From: Lachnospiraceae bacterium
GTDB taxonomy: Bacteria > Bacillota_A > Clostridia > Lachnospirales > Lachnospiraceae
Length of the DNA stretch: 19,944 nt
Direction of reading: 5' to 3'
Assembly (NCBI GenBank): GCA_017553965.1
Contig: JAFZJK010000193.1
Span: forward strand, 1-19,944
Shown here one piece after another: positions 1 through 8,270 of this stretch (its first letter is position 1; each line of letters opens with the position of its first letter). The notes under the pieces are model-generated. The model was given only the letters and a program-made list of their open reading frames with translations, was not told the origin of the DNA and did not search any database. The translations under genes were made by a program, and so were the position numbers.

Positions 1-385
1 GCTTCTTCGGCTGCTTTCTTTTGTTCTTCTTCTCTGCGTCTTTCTTCTTCGGCAAGTCTTGCTGCTTCTTCAGCCGCCAATCTCTCAGCCTCTTCTTTGG
101 CCTTTCTTTCTTCTTCGGCCTTGCGGGCTGCTTCTTCAGCTGCCAGTCTTTCAGCTTCTTCTCTTGCGCTTCTTTCTTCTTCAGCCTTAAGGGCTGCTTC
201 TTCAGCTGCTCTGCGCTCAGCTTCTTCTCTGGCCTTTCTTTCCTCTTCAGCCTTACGGGCTGCTTCTTCAGCTGCCTTACGCTCAGCTTCTTCTCTGGCC
301 TTTCTTTCTTCCTCGGCCTTCCTTGCTGCTTCTTCGGCTGCTATTCTTTCTGCTTCAAGACGCTGTTTTTCTTTTCTTTCGGCTT
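1..385. repeat. 66-bp tandem repeats inside the left-edge CDS
   Basis: Corresponding points of the repeat unit fall at about 22, 88, 154, 220 and 286, exactly 66 bp apart, with degenerate partial copies on both sides. The units at 220 and 286 are the most alike at DNA level. Each unit encodes 22 residues, or two 11-residue helical segments. The bias also leaves long spurious open frames on the plus strand. Such an array is prone to copy-number change by recombination or slippage. Confidence 0.9.
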
Positions 386-1028
386 CGGCAGCCTCGTTTC
401 CGGCCCAGGTGATCGTGTCTACCCAATCCTTAACCACCTTGTCCATACTGGTTGTCGAATACTTGTTGTTAAAAATTACACGTAACTTTAATACACGTCC
501 GTTTAACTCTATGAAGACATAGTAGTTGCAACACATGGACGACAATACACGTCTAATAAAACCGCCTGTAATTTTTCCAAAAGAATATTCTATAAGAGCA
601 AGCTTTGACTGATTAACGCCGCCCTTAACCATATCATCGTAAACGCTCTGAAGAATTTCGGGACCTTTCTTGCCGTCAGCAGTATCGTTTCCGACATGAA
701 GAAGCTCGATAGACTTTTCTTCGTCAACGTCACTGAGCACAAAGCCCTGCTTCTCGTTCTCGCTCGGGATCCAAGCTAAAAAATCACGTGGCTGGCCGCT
801 TTGGCTGACCGACTGAAGATTTACCTTAAAGCCGTCGGGGATCACGATCCTGTAGCCGGTACCAAAGACAATATTATTGTCATTGAAAGTAAACTCCGCC
901 ACATCATTTTCGTCCATCATTTCACCGAGGGAATCCTGGAAAGAATTCAATGCACGTAAAAGGTCACCCAGCGACTTGCCGGATTCTTTTGTGTTTTTCC
1001 CGGTGGCCTGATTCTCTGATCTGTCCAT
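1..1028 (-). CDS. Unrecognised N-terminal domain followed by a long charged helical repeat region (partial; C-terminus beyond left edge)
   Basis: The frame opens at an ATG at 1028 behind GGAGG (6-nt spacing) and stays open to the left edge, giving 342 codons without a stop. Roughly residues 1-210 look globular and soluble, with no signal peptide or membrane segment; they begin MDRSENQATG and contain a Cys pair near the middle (SSMCCNYY). From about residue 212 the protein becomes almost purely Ala/Glu/Arg/Lys, in repeats of 22 residues with an 11-residue sub-period (for example AEEAARKAEEE, then RKAREEAERKA). This predicts a long rigid helix, either a single charged alpha-helix or a coiled coil like the TolA central domain. 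Nothing follows within the window, so a C-terminal domain may exist. I do not recognise the N-terminal domain. The gene has its own promoter and a long leader, so it is probably monocistronic or the first gene of an operon. Function unknown; the CDS itself is certain. Confidence 0.85.
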   Translation of the reverse strand, partial: MDRSENQATGKNTKESGKSLGDLLRALNSFQDSLGEMMDENDVAEFTFNDNNIVFGTGYRIVIPDGFKVNLQSVSQSGQPRDFLAWIPSENEKQGFVLSDVDEEKSIELLHVGNDTADGKKGPEILQSVYDDMVKGGVNQSKLALIEYSFGKITGGFIRRVLSSMCCNYYVFIELNGRVLKLRVIFNNKYSTTSMDKVVKDWVDTITWAGNEAAEAERKEKQRLEAERIAAEEAARKAEEERKAREEAERKAAEEAARKAEEERKAREEAERRAAEEAALKAEEERSAREEAERLAAEEAARKAEEERKAKEEAERLAAEEAARLAEEERRREEEQKKAAEE

Positions 1029-1198
1029 AATTAACCTCCATGCTGTTTTTTTACAGCTAATTTACCCGTAAGATCTCGTTACGGGCTTGTATCTGCTTAA
1101 CTGTAGCACACTTTGCAGACCTTATGCCGTTATTCGTCCGATAACGACAAATAGGTGACAAAAAACAATATCCCCATTATTTTTTATCATACTCTGTA
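1029..1198 (-). promoter_or_regulatory. Long 5' leader of the repeat-protein gene, with inverted repeats
   Basis: About 165 nt separate the inferred transcription start from the ATG at 1028. On the minus strand the leader holds CGTTAT-7 nt-ATAACG (1128-1146), CCCGTAA-7 nt-TTACGGG (1065-1085) and GCTGT-6 nt-ACAGC (1042-1057), the last directly before the GGAGG site. None is followed by a clear U-run, so these are not obvious terminators. I recognise no known riboswitch class. A role in translation control is only an inference. Confidence 0.4.
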
Positions 1199-1227
1199 AT
1201 TATACACTTTTTTTTACTATAAATCAA
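1199..1227 (-). promoter_or_regulatory. Sigma-A-type promoter for the repeat-protein gene
   Basis: Read on the minus strand, TTGATT (1222-1227) and a perfect TATAAT (1199-1204) are separated by exactly 17 nt. The start point would be near 1192-1193. The -35 box is the last of three TTGATT copies spaced 10 bp apart. The same TTGATT-17 arrangement precedes plsX in this window, which strengthens the call. Confidence 0.8.
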
Positions 1228-1247
1228 CAAAAATCAATAAAAATCAA
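1222..1247 (-). repeat. Three 10-bp phased TTGATT/T-tract repeats at the promoter
   Basis: TTGATT occurs on the minus strand at 1242-1247, 1232-1237 and 1222-1227, each followed by T-rich sequence, so A/T tracts recur once per helical turn. The upstream copy overlaps the TGA of the CPBP gene and the last is the -35 box. Helically phased tracts suggest intrinsic bending or an UP-like element; an operator for a repressor is an alternative. Confidence 0.55.
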
Positions 1248-2212
1248 CCTTTTTCCACAAATTTCTTTCTGCCTTCAAGTAAATACCATAATATTCCGCT
1301 GATAACAGGCACTACTATAAGCAACATCATGCTCTCCGTAATGCTCTCCGGCAGTGCCATAACAATGTAATTGAGTGCATTGAACATAGCATGGAATATG
1401 ATGGAAGGTATGATCGATCTGTATTTATATGCAATGTATGCCATGAACAGTCCAAGCACACCCGCATATATACCCTGTACAAGATTAAGATGGAATATAC
1501 CGAAATATATTGCCGAGATAATAATGGCAAGCACCGGTATCATCTTTCTCTTCAGTCTTGTGAGTATTATACCTCGCATGATGCATTCTTCGTTAACAGG
1601 AGCCAGCAGTACGGTAAGGACTATCATTTTCCAGTCCATACTGTTGAGCCCGACACTGTCCATCATATCGTTGTATTCATCTATCGCCTGAGGTGATACG
1701 GTATATATGATCGCCACTATTATGCTGGTAAAGAAGAATAACGCAACAGCCGCAAAGAAAAGACCTCCTATAACATCAGGCTTAATGATCTTTTTGCACG
1801 ATGCCTTAAACTCATTAAAGCCATATCCCTTGCAAAAGCCTTTTTTATACCATATTACAGCTACTATCAGTGAAATGATCGTAGATGCAAAGCTCAAGTC
1901 CACCACATCTATCGATTCCATAAGCAGGCTGTAGACTTCATCATAGGTCATCCAGGCCGGGATCGAGGGCTTCAGTTCTGCCAGCTTTATGAGCATCATC
2001 GGTATGGTAACTACTACCTGGATAAGCAGGAATACTATCATTATCAGGAAGCATATTAATGCCTCTAAGACAGGATTCTTGTTTTCCCTGTACTGCTTAG
2101 GGATATACCTTGGCTCACCCGTTTCCTGAATAGGCTGCGGTGTTATATATTCACCTGTCGGTATGTCAGGTGCCGTTTCATATAAGTTTTTCTCTTCGTT
2201 GTTTTCTGCCAT
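1244..2212 (-). CDS. CPBP-family intramembrane metalloprotease (Abi/CAAX-protease-like)
   Basis: The 322-residue polytopic membrane protein has a hydrophilic N-terminal tail of about 45 residues and about eight hydrophobic segments. It carries the family motifs in order: EExxxR (E208, E209, R213), FxxxH (H241) and HxxxN (H274, N278). These residues form the putative zinc and catalytic site of glutamic-type intramembrane proteases related to Rce1. Family members process or anchor membrane proteins, help in bacteriocin self-immunity, or are uncharacterised; the substrate cannot be told here. I chose the ATG at 2212, which has AAAAGGG 7 nt upstream, rather than an in-frame TTG at 2218. The gene starts 12 nt after the stop of the preceding membrane-protein gene, so the two are probably co-transcribed at the end of the plsX-to-ftsY transcription unit. 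No bacteriocin-like gene is nearby. Confidence 0.85.
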   Translation of the reverse strand: MAENNEEKNLYETAPDIPTGEYITPQPIQETGEPRYIPKQYRENKNPVLEALICFLIMIVFLLIQVVVTIPMMLIKLAELKPSIPAWMTYDEVYSLLMESIDVVDLSFASTIISLIVAVIWYKKGFCKGYGFNEFKASCKKIIKPDVIGGLFFAAVALFFFTSIIVAIIYTVSPQAIDEYNDMMDSVGLNSMDWKMIVLTVLLAPVNEECIMRGIILTRLKRKMIPVLAIIISAIYFGIFHLNLVQGIYAGVLGLFMAYIAYKYRSIIPSIIFHAMFNALNYIVMALPESITESMMLLIVVPVISGILWYLLEGRKKFVEKG

Positions 2213-2224
2213 AGTCAAACCCTT

Positions 2225-2830
2225 TTACGGATCAACCAGTCGTTTATCCGTCTCAAAAACATCAGATATTAACCTAAAGAGCTTTACTATCAGCCTGCCT
2301 TTAGATGTAATGCTGTAACTTCCGTCGGCATTTTTTTCTATGGTCCCGGTAGTAAGCTGCTCGTCAAATCTTTTTTCGAAAGCTCCGTATTCGTTTACAT
2401 ACTTGTCAACGAATATCTCACTTATCTCATCCTCGGTATAGGTTCTTTCATCGTAAGTATCCATGTAGCTAAGCATGAATACCGAAACCGACCTTTCGAC
2501 CGTGACCGGGATAAGTGTAAAGAACACCATATTGATGCTGCAGCACAGGATGAATACAAGTACCACATCCTTTGCAGAAAGCCAGGTAATGCCTTTAAGC
2601 TTTTTAAACAGTACCAGCAGTGCCGAAGCGATAATGCCCGATATTACTATCAGCACTATACCGCGGTACATAAGTACATGCATGCCCGAAAAGATGGGCA
2701 GCCTTATCAAAAGTACAAGTAACAGGAATGAAACCACATAGAGCACTGCATAGGTCAGCAGTGTCAGAAGTATCTCCCTTACAGCCGAGCTTTTCACCGG
2801 CTTAAAACTTTTTTTCTCTGTTGTATCCAT
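2225..2830 (-). CDS. Three-helix membrane protein with soluble C-terminal domain, unknown function
   Basis: This 201-residue protein has a basic N-terminus, predicted membrane helices at about 20-43, 54-76 and 87-110, and a charged C-terminal domain of about 85 residues. The stretch around 150-190 (a helix, then GTIEKNADGSYSITSKGRL, then another helix) resembles the turn-strand-turn of a winged helix, but I cannot confirm that or name a family. The start is the ATG at 2830 behind GGGGAG. It lies 51 nt downstream of ftsY, with a small hairpin between, and 12 nt before the CPBP gene. The pairing suggests that the two membrane proteins act together; that is inference from context alone. Confidence 0.75.
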   Translation of the reverse strand: MDTTEKKSFKPVKSSAVREILLTLLTYAVLYVVSFLLLVLLIRLPIFSGMHVLMYRGIVLIVISGIIASALLVLFKKLKGITWLSAKDVVLVFILCCSINMVFFTLIPVTVERSVSVFMLSYMDTYDERTYTEDEISEIFVDKYVNEYGAFEKRFDEQLTTGTIEKNADGSYSITSKGRLIVKLFRLISDVFETDKRLVDP

Positions 2831-2848
2831 TGCTTCTCCCCGTATTTT

Positions 2849-2865
2849 CGCACCTAAAAGGTGCG
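2849..2865 (-). other. Small GC-rich hairpin between ftsY and the downstream membrane-protein gene
   Basis: Minus-strand CGCACCT-TTT-AGGTGCG is a perfect 7-bp stem with a 3-nt loop. It is followed by AAAATA rather than a U-run, so it is not a canonical terminator. It may stabilise the ftsY mRNA end, or mark a processing point before the GGGGAG ribosome binding site of the next gene. Confidence 0.5.
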
Positions 2866-2881
2866 CCCCCTCTGACTTCTT

Positions 2882-3844
2882 TTATTCTTCCTCGCTCTGA
2901 GGTACATCAGCTACGCTGAACAGTGCCTCAACAAATGAATGAGGATCGAATTTCTGAAGATCGTCAATATGCTCGCCGACACCGATATATTTTACCGGTA
3001 TACCGAGCTCCTTCTGGATGGCTACAGCAATTCCTCCCTTTGCTGTACCGTCAAGCTTTGTGATGATGATACCGGTTATGTCTGCCACTTCGCTGAACTG
3101 CTTAGCCTGTGCCAATGCATTCTGGCCTGTGGTACCGTCCAGAACAACGAGTGTTTCACGGTAACAGTCAGGGTACTCACGGTCCACTACCCTGTTGATC
3201 TTTTTAAGCTCGTCCATAAGGTTTTTCTTGTTATGAAGACGCCCTGCGGTGTCGCATAACAGAACATCGGTCTTTCTGGATTTTGCCGCATTTACCGCAT
3301 CAAATACTACAGCCGCCGGATCTGAACCTTCGGACTGTGCGATGATGTCCACACCGGCACGGTTGGTCCACTCTGTCAGCTGCTCGATGGCTGCCGCACG
3401 GAAGGTGTCGGCTGCCGCTACAAGCACCTTTTTACCCATGCCTTTAAGCTGGCCTGCAAGCTTACCTATTGATGTGGTCTTTCCTACTCCGTTAACACCT
3501 ATGACCATAACTACAGACTTACGGTTTTCAAACTCATAGGCATCCTCGGGTACAGACATCTGCTCCTCTATACTGTCCATTAAGAGCTGTCTGCATGCCT
3601 CGGGTTCCTTGATCTTATTTTCTTTTACTTTTTCTTTAAGGTTTTCAACTATGGACTCGGTAGCATTTATACCGATATCGGCCATGATAAGAGTCTCTTC
3701 CAGTTCCTCATAAAAGTCATCGTCGATGGACGAAAATGCACTGAAGATACTGTTAAGACCGTTGGCTATGCTTTTCCTTGTTTTGCTGAGGCCCGAAACC
3801 AGACGGCTGAAAAATCCTTTTTTCTTTTCTTTTTCTTCTCCCAT
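2882..3844 (-). CDS. ftsY: Signal recognition particle receptor FtsY
   Basis: FtsY is the GTPase receptor that docks the SRP-ribosome complex at the membrane for co-translational insertion. The 320-residue protein has a short basic N-terminus, a four-helix N domain (about 25-100) and a complete G domain: P-loop GVNGVGKTT (116-124), DTFRAAAIEQ (146-155), DTAGR (198-202), TKLDG (262-266) and GVGE (288-291). It lacks the long acidic A domain of E. coli FtsY, as is usual in Firmicutes. The ATG at 3844 follows GGGGG by 5 nt. It lies 44 nt after smc, the standard smc-ftsY arrangement. The customary next genes (ylxM, ffh) are absent; two membrane proteins follow instead. Confidence 0.98.
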   Translation of the reverse strand: MGEEKEKKKGFFSRLVSGLSKTRKSIANGLNSIFSAFSSIDDDFYEELEETLIMADIGINATESIVENLKEKVKENKIKEPEACRQLLMDSIEEQMSVPEDAYEFENRKSVVMVIGVNGVGKTTSIGKLAGQLKGMGKKVLVAAADTFRAAAIEQLTEWTNRAGVDIIAQSEGSDPAAVVFDAVNAAKSRKTDVLLCDTAGRLHNKKNLMDELKKINRVVDREYPDCYRETLVVLDGTTGQNALAQAKQFSEVADITGIIITKLDGTAKGGIAVAIQKELGIPVKYIGVGEHIDDLQKFDPHSFVEALFSVADVPQSEEE

Positions 3845-3888
3845 AAAAACCCCCTGTTACCTACTGATATCATATTTGTACGACATCA

Positions 3889-6800
3889 TTATTTATCCAG
3901 ATCATCCTCGATAAGGCTAACCGATACAAGTGTGGATACACCCTTTTCCTGCATGGTGATACCGTAGAGGATATCGGCAGACGCCATAGTACCGCGTCTG
4001 TGTGTTATAACTATGAACTGTGAGTTCTTCGTCAGCTTATGCAGATAGCTTGCATAACGCTTTACGTTTGAATCGTCAAGCGCTGCCTCTATCTCATCAA
4101 GCAGACAGAACGGTGAAGGCTTTAAGTTCTGTATCGCAAACAACAGACTGATCGCGGTAAGTGCCTTCTCTCCGCCTGACAGCTGCATCATGTTCTGCAG
4201 CTTCTTTCCGGGCGGCTGTGCTATGATCCTGATACCTGCCGAAAGGATGTCCTCATCCTCGATAAGCTCGAGCTCTCCCTTTCCGCCTCCGAAAAGCTCT
4301 CTGAACACGTTATTGAACTCGGTCCTGATAAGCTCGAATCTTTCGGAGAACTGCTTTCTCATAGCCTCGTCAAGTTCGTTTATCATACCGGTGATCTTTT
4401 CCATCGATTCGGTAAGATCCTTTTTCTGACCGCTTAAGAGATCGTATCTTTCGGATACATTCTTGAAATCCTCAATGGAATTTACATTTACGTTTCCGAG
4501 CTTCTTGATCTCCTGACGGCACTCGTTTATGTTCTTTCTTGCCGCCGAAGCCTTGAAATCTTCATCATAGTAGTTGCGTGCAGTAGTAAGGGTAAGCTGA
4601 TACTCCTCCCACATGTAAGTGGTGGCCGCATCCATGATCTCACCTGTCTTTTCACGCATACCCTGAAGCTTCATAACCTCTTTTTCAAGGTCGTTTATAC
4701 GCTTTGTAAGCTCTGACCATGAGTTAAAGAACTCCTTGTGATCGTGATTGATCTTATCCTTTTTGCCGCTTAACTCTTCTATGGCGCTCTTTAAGCTCTC
4801 GGACTCCTTATTGTAGTTCTCTATCTCGGTCCTGCAGAGCTCGATCTGCTTATTCTTTTCGTCGTATTCCTTACGGTTTTCTTCCTCGCCGTTTCTGATC
4901 CTCTCGCTGTCGCTCTTTAAGCGCTCAATATCGGAATCGATACGGGCGATGTTTTCAGCGGAATAACCGCAGGCCTGCTCGATGTTGGAGTACTCGACGG
5001 TAATGTCCGACAAAAGCTTGGAAGCCTCTTCCTCTTTGGCCTTTGCCTGTCCCATTTCGTCGCCGGCTTTTTCGATATAGCCTTTAAGCTCGAGATTTTT
5101 CTTCTCGTTCTCGGAAAGACTCTGCTTCTGTACCTCAAGCTCCTGTTTAAGCTCCTTGGTCTTCTGCTCGATGACGCTTGATTCCTTTTTGTAATCGGAT
5201 ATCTTTGTCCTTATATCGTTTAAGTGCTCGGACTCCTTCTTTAACTCGAGTCCTGCCGTATTCTGGCTTACATAAAGGTCTTTTAAAAGTGCTCTGACCT
5301 TATCAATATCCTCACGGATCTGTCTCTTTTCATCGGAAACCGAAGCCTGCTTTTTACGTGCTTCATCCAGCTCGGCTCTCTTTACTTTTACCTGTTCCTC
5401 GAGTTCTTCTATCTCACGCTTACGTCCGAGCAGGTTGCCCTTGTTCTTAAACGCACCGCCGGCTATGGAACCGCCGGGTGAGAGAAGCTCACCCTCCAAG
5501 GTTACAAGACGTACGTTATAATCATACTTTCTGGCTATGGCTAAGGCATTGTCAATATTGTCGACTACTACAAAGCTCTTTAACAGATGGCTTACGATGC
5601 CGGCATACTTTTTGTCAGCTATGCTTAAGGATGCCGCATCACCTATTACGCCCTTTTCGTCAAATACTTCCTTGTCGACCTTACCCCTGTTACCGTCTCC
5701 TATGGATGTGATTGGCAGGAAGGTTGCTCTTCCGGCTTTCTCTTTTTTAAGGTATTCGATAACGTCCTTGGCTGTCTTTTCATCCTCGGTAACGATATGC
5801 TGTATGGATGCACCGAGTGCCGTCTCGACAGCTATCTCATACTTTTTCTCAGATGAGATGATGTCGGCTACCACACCGCAGATGCCGGGGAAGTCAGCCC
5901 TGTTTTCCATGATCTTCTTAACGCTTGCACTGTATCCGTCATAACGCTCTGCGATCTGTCTGATCGCTTCAAGACGGGATCTTACATTAAGGAAATCCTG
6001 GTTCTTTTCGTCTATCTTCCTGATAAGGCTTTTTGACGATTCGTCCGCTTCGGAAAGCTTTCCGGTTAGGTTCCTGCTTTCCTTTTCCTTATCGTTTATG
6101 GTTTTTGTAATGTCATTGTACTTGCTCTCTAAATCAACTACGAGTGCCTGTACATCAGCTTCATCGCCCTTTAAGGTAAGCAGCCTTCTTGAAAGCTCCG
6201 AATGTCTGATATTATTCTGCTCTAGCACCGTATCCACATGCTCGATGTTGGTCTTTACGTGTCCGTCGGAAGTAGCAAGCCTCAATATCTCGGAATTGGC
6301 ATCATCCACTTTTGTGGTAATGTCTTCTATCCCGCGTCTTACTTCCTCTAAGGACTTCTGTGCTGCCTGTTTTCTCTCGGCGCAGTCCTTAAGCTTTTCT
6401 TCGTAAGAAAGCTTCTGCTTTTCAAACTCCGCACGCTCGGAATACTTTTCGTCTATCCCGGTCTTTATCTCATTTACACGTTCTTCGATACGTTTGGAGT
6501 TTAAACCGATGTTTTCAAGCTGCTGCTCTAAAAGCTTTATCTCGCCTTCTTTTTTCTCGGCGCCGATAAGCATTTCCTGACGCTTGTTTCTGTTTTCGTT
6601 AAGCAGCTCATCTATCTCAACTATCTCGTTTTCAAGCTTCTTATACTCAGTCTCGGCTTTTTCGTTTGCTGCCCTTGTCTCTTCAAGGTCTCCTGCGGCT
6701 ATCTCGTATTTTTCGTCGAGTTCTCTCTTCTTTTTGCCGCTTTCCTCGTATTCACGTAAGAAATTGTTAACCTCGAGATTTTTAAGTATCTCCTTTAAAC

Positions 6801-7449
6801 GCAGGTATTCCTTGGCTGCTATCGACTGTTCCTCCAAGGGGCCCAGCTGTTTTTCCAGCTCGCCGATGATATCGTTAACTCTAAGCAGATTGTCCGAGGT
6901 CTCTAGTAAGTTTTTCTCGGCCATAACCTTTCTCTTTTTAAACTTAACGATACCTGCCGCCTCATCAAACAGCTCTCTTCTGTCCTCAGGTTTGGTACTT
7001 AAGATCTTATCGATCTGGCCCTGTCCGATTATGGAATATCCTTCCTTACCGATACCGGTATCCATGAACATTTCCTGGACATCCTTAAGCCTGCATACAT
7101 TACCGTTGATCAGGTAATCACTTTCTCCCGAACGGTATACACGTCTGGCTACGGCTATCTCTTCGTAGTCAACCGGAAGGGTGTGATCGGAGTTGTCAAA
7201 GGTTATCTCAACATATGCATACCCCATGGGTTTTCTGGCTTCGGAGCCCGAAAAAATAACGTCCTGCATGGATGAGCCTCTGAGCTGCTTAGCGCTCTGC
7301 TCACCGAGTACCCATCTTACCGCATCGGCTACATTACTTTTGCCGCTGCCGTTAGGGCCTACTATCGCAGTGATCCCGTCATGGAATTCAAAGAGTATTT
7401 TGTTTGCAAAGGATTTAAACCCATGAATCTCTATACTTTTTAAATACAT
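3889..7449 (-). CDS. smc: Chromosome segregation ATPase SMC
   Basis: SMC is the core of bacterial condensin; with ScpA and ScpB it extrudes and aligns sister chromosome arms. The 1186 residues show the full layout: N-terminal ATPase head with Walker A GPNGSGKS (31-38) and Q-loop region (IGQGQID, about 141-147), a long coiled-coil arm, the hinge at about 500-670 (including GGSIAGGAF), the returning coiled coil, then the C-terminal head with signature LSGGEKALTA (about 1090) and Walker B LLDEIEAALDD (about 1112-1122). The length is normal for the family. The ATG at 7449 has only a modest ribosome binding site (GGA, 9 nt upstream). It sits 77 nt after rnc and 44 nt before ftsY. I see no break in the frame. 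Confidence 0.98.
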   Translation of the reverse strand: MYLKSIEIHGFKSFANKILFEFHDGITAIVGPNGSGKSNVADAVRWVLGEQSAKQLRGSSMQDVIFSGSEARKPMGYAYVEITFDNSDHTLPVDYEEIAVARRVYRSGESDYLINGNVCRLKDVQEMFMDTGIGKEGYSIIGQGQIDKILSTKPEDRRELFDEAAGIVKFKKRKVMAEKNLLETSDNLLRVNDIIGELEKQLGPLEEQSIAAKEYLRLKEILKNLEVNNFLREYEESGKKKRELDEKYEIAAGDLEETRAANEKAETEYKKLENEIVEIDELLNENRNKRQEMLIGAEKKEGEIKLLEQQLENIGLNSKRIEERVNEIKTGIDEKYSERAEFEKQKLSYEEKLKDCAERKQAAQKSLEEVRRGIEDITTKVDDANSEILRLATSDGHVKTNIEHVDTVLEQNNIRHSELSRRLLTLKGDEADVQALVVDLESKYNDITKTINDKEKESRNLTGKLSEADESSKSLIRKIDEKNQDFLNVRSRLEAIRQIAERYDGYSASVKKIMENRADFPGICGVVADIISSEKKYEIAVETALGASIQHIVTEDEKTAKDVIEYLKKEKAGRATFLPITSIGDGNRGKVDKEVFDEKGVIGDAASLSIADKKYAGIVSHLLKSFVVVDNIDNALAIARKYDYNVRLVTLEGELLSPGGSIAGGAFKNKGNLLGRKREIEELEEQVKVKRAELDEARKKQASVSDEKRQIREDIDKVRALLKDLYVSQNTAGLELKKESEHLNDIRTKISDYKKESSVIEQKTKELKQELEVQKQSLSENEKKNLELKGYIEKAGDEMGQAKAKEEEASKLLSDITVEYSNIEQACGYSAENIARIDSDIERLKSDSERIRNGEEENRKEYDEKNKQIELCRTEIENYNKESESLKSAIEELSGKKDKINHDHKEFFNSWSELTKRINDLEKEVMKLQGMREKTGEIMDAATTYMWEEYQLTLTTARNYYDEDFKASAARKNINECRQEIKKLGNVNVNSIEDFKNVSERYDLLSGQKKDLTESMEKITGMINELDEAMRKQFSERFELIRTEFNNVFRELFGGGKGELELIEDEDILSAGIRIIAQPPGKKLQNMMQLSGGEKALTAISLLFAIQNLKPSPFCLLDEIEAALDDSNVKRYASYLHKLTKNSQFIVITHRRGTMASADILYGITMQEKGVSTLVSVSLIEDDLDK

Positions 7450-7526
7450 AACTAAAATTCCGTTTCTAAAAATTTATAAAGCCACGTAACTACCTGCCTT
7501 TTCAAGCAAAACCGGCAATACCGTAT

Positions 7527-8222
7527 TTAAGCAAGGTCGCTCTGACGTCTGGTCCTTACGATGGCTTCCATTGCCGCATTCTGCTCTGCGGCCTTTTTAT
7601 TGTGTCCTGTGCCGTGTCCGAGTACAACACCATTAATAGAGACGACTACCTCGAACTGTCTGTCATGTTCGGGTCCCGTCTCTCCCACAAGCTCATATAT
7701 TATCTTTGCATTGCTTCGTCCCTGTACTATCTCCTGGAAACGTGACTTGTAATCAACAAATGTCCCGTTGCCGCTCTCAAGGACTCTTTTTATTATAAAT
7801 CCGGATACTACCTCATATCCGCCGTCAAGGTAAATAGCTCCGATTATCGCTTCAAACGCATCTGCAAGGATCGAATCCCTGTTGGCTCCGCCGTTGGCTG
7901 CTTCACCTTTTCCAAGCAGCAGGTAATCGCCTAAGTTTATATCTCTTGCAGCCGATGCAAGTGCTTTTTCGCACACAAGCGCAGCTCTTTGCTTTGACAT
8001 GACACCCTCTTTGTCCTGAGGTCTTGTCTTATACAGGTACTCACTTGATACCATCTCCAGGATGGCGTCTCCAAGGAACTCTATCCTCTCGTTACACTGC
8101 CTGTTCTTTACCGTAAGCTCATTTACGTACGAGCTGTGGGAAAGAGCAAGCGTCAGTAGGCTTTTGTCCTTGAAGGTGTACTCGAGTTTTTCCTCTAAGC
8201 CTTTCATTTTTTCAGAAGTCAT
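7527..8222 (-). CDS. rnc: Ribonuclease III
   Basis: RNase III is an endoribonuclease that cuts double-stranded RNA during rRNA maturation and mRNA turnover. The 231 residues hold the catalytic domain, with signature ERIEFLGD (45-52) giving the Mg-binding acidic residues E45, E48 and D52, and D121 and E124 in DAFEA. A C-terminal double-stranded RNA-binding domain follows (about 158-225), with the loop GHGTGHNKKAAEQ. The ATG at 8222 follows AAGG by 8 nt. It lies 53 nt after acpP, behind a hairpin that could lower its expression relative to acpP. Nothing unusual in sequence or length. Confidence 0.97.
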   Translation of the reverse strand: MTSEKMKGLEEKLEYTFKDKSLLTLALSHSSYVNELTVKNRQCNERIEFLGDAILEMVSSEYLYKTRPQDKEGVMSKQRAALVCEKALASAARDINLGDYLLLGKGEAANGGANRDSILADAFEAIIGAIYLDGGYEVVSGFIIKRVLESGNGTFVDYKSRFQEIVQGRSNAKIIYELVGETGPEHDRQFEVVVSINGVVLGHGTGHNKKAAEQNAAMEAIVRTRRQSDLA

Positions 8223-8247
8223 GGATCTGCCTTTCTAAAACATAAAG

Positions 8248-8270
8248 AAGGCTGTCTGACCGACAGCCTT
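8248..8270 (-). terminator. Hairpin between acpP and rnc, possible partial terminator
   Basis: Minus-strand AAGGCTGTC-5 nt-GACAGCCTT forms a perfect 9-bp stem starting 5 nt after the acpP stop. The downstream sequence CTTTATGTTTTAG is U-rich but interrupted. It is therefore probably an attenuating or leaky terminator, or a stabilising 3' end that keeps acpP mRNA abundant while letting some transcription into rnc-smc-ftsY. It may also be an RNase III substrate. Confidence 0.65.

Noticed and set aside
21..522. Two long Ser/Phe/Ala-rich open frames on the plus strand
   Set aside because: They are antisense shadows of the 66-bp repeat coding region, which has no stop codons on the other strand because of its composition. 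No ribosome binding site or plausible protein.
1244..2212. Bacteriocin immunity role for the CPBP protein
   Set aside because: The family includes immunity proteins, but there is no bacteriocin precursor, ABC exporter or double-glycine leader nearby.
7450..7526. Possible extra promoter between rnc and smc (TTGAAA and TATAAA on the minus strand)
   Set aside because: The spacer is about 21 nt, too long for a normal sigma-A promoter, and no better pair is present. The 77-nt gap otherwise shows nothing clear.
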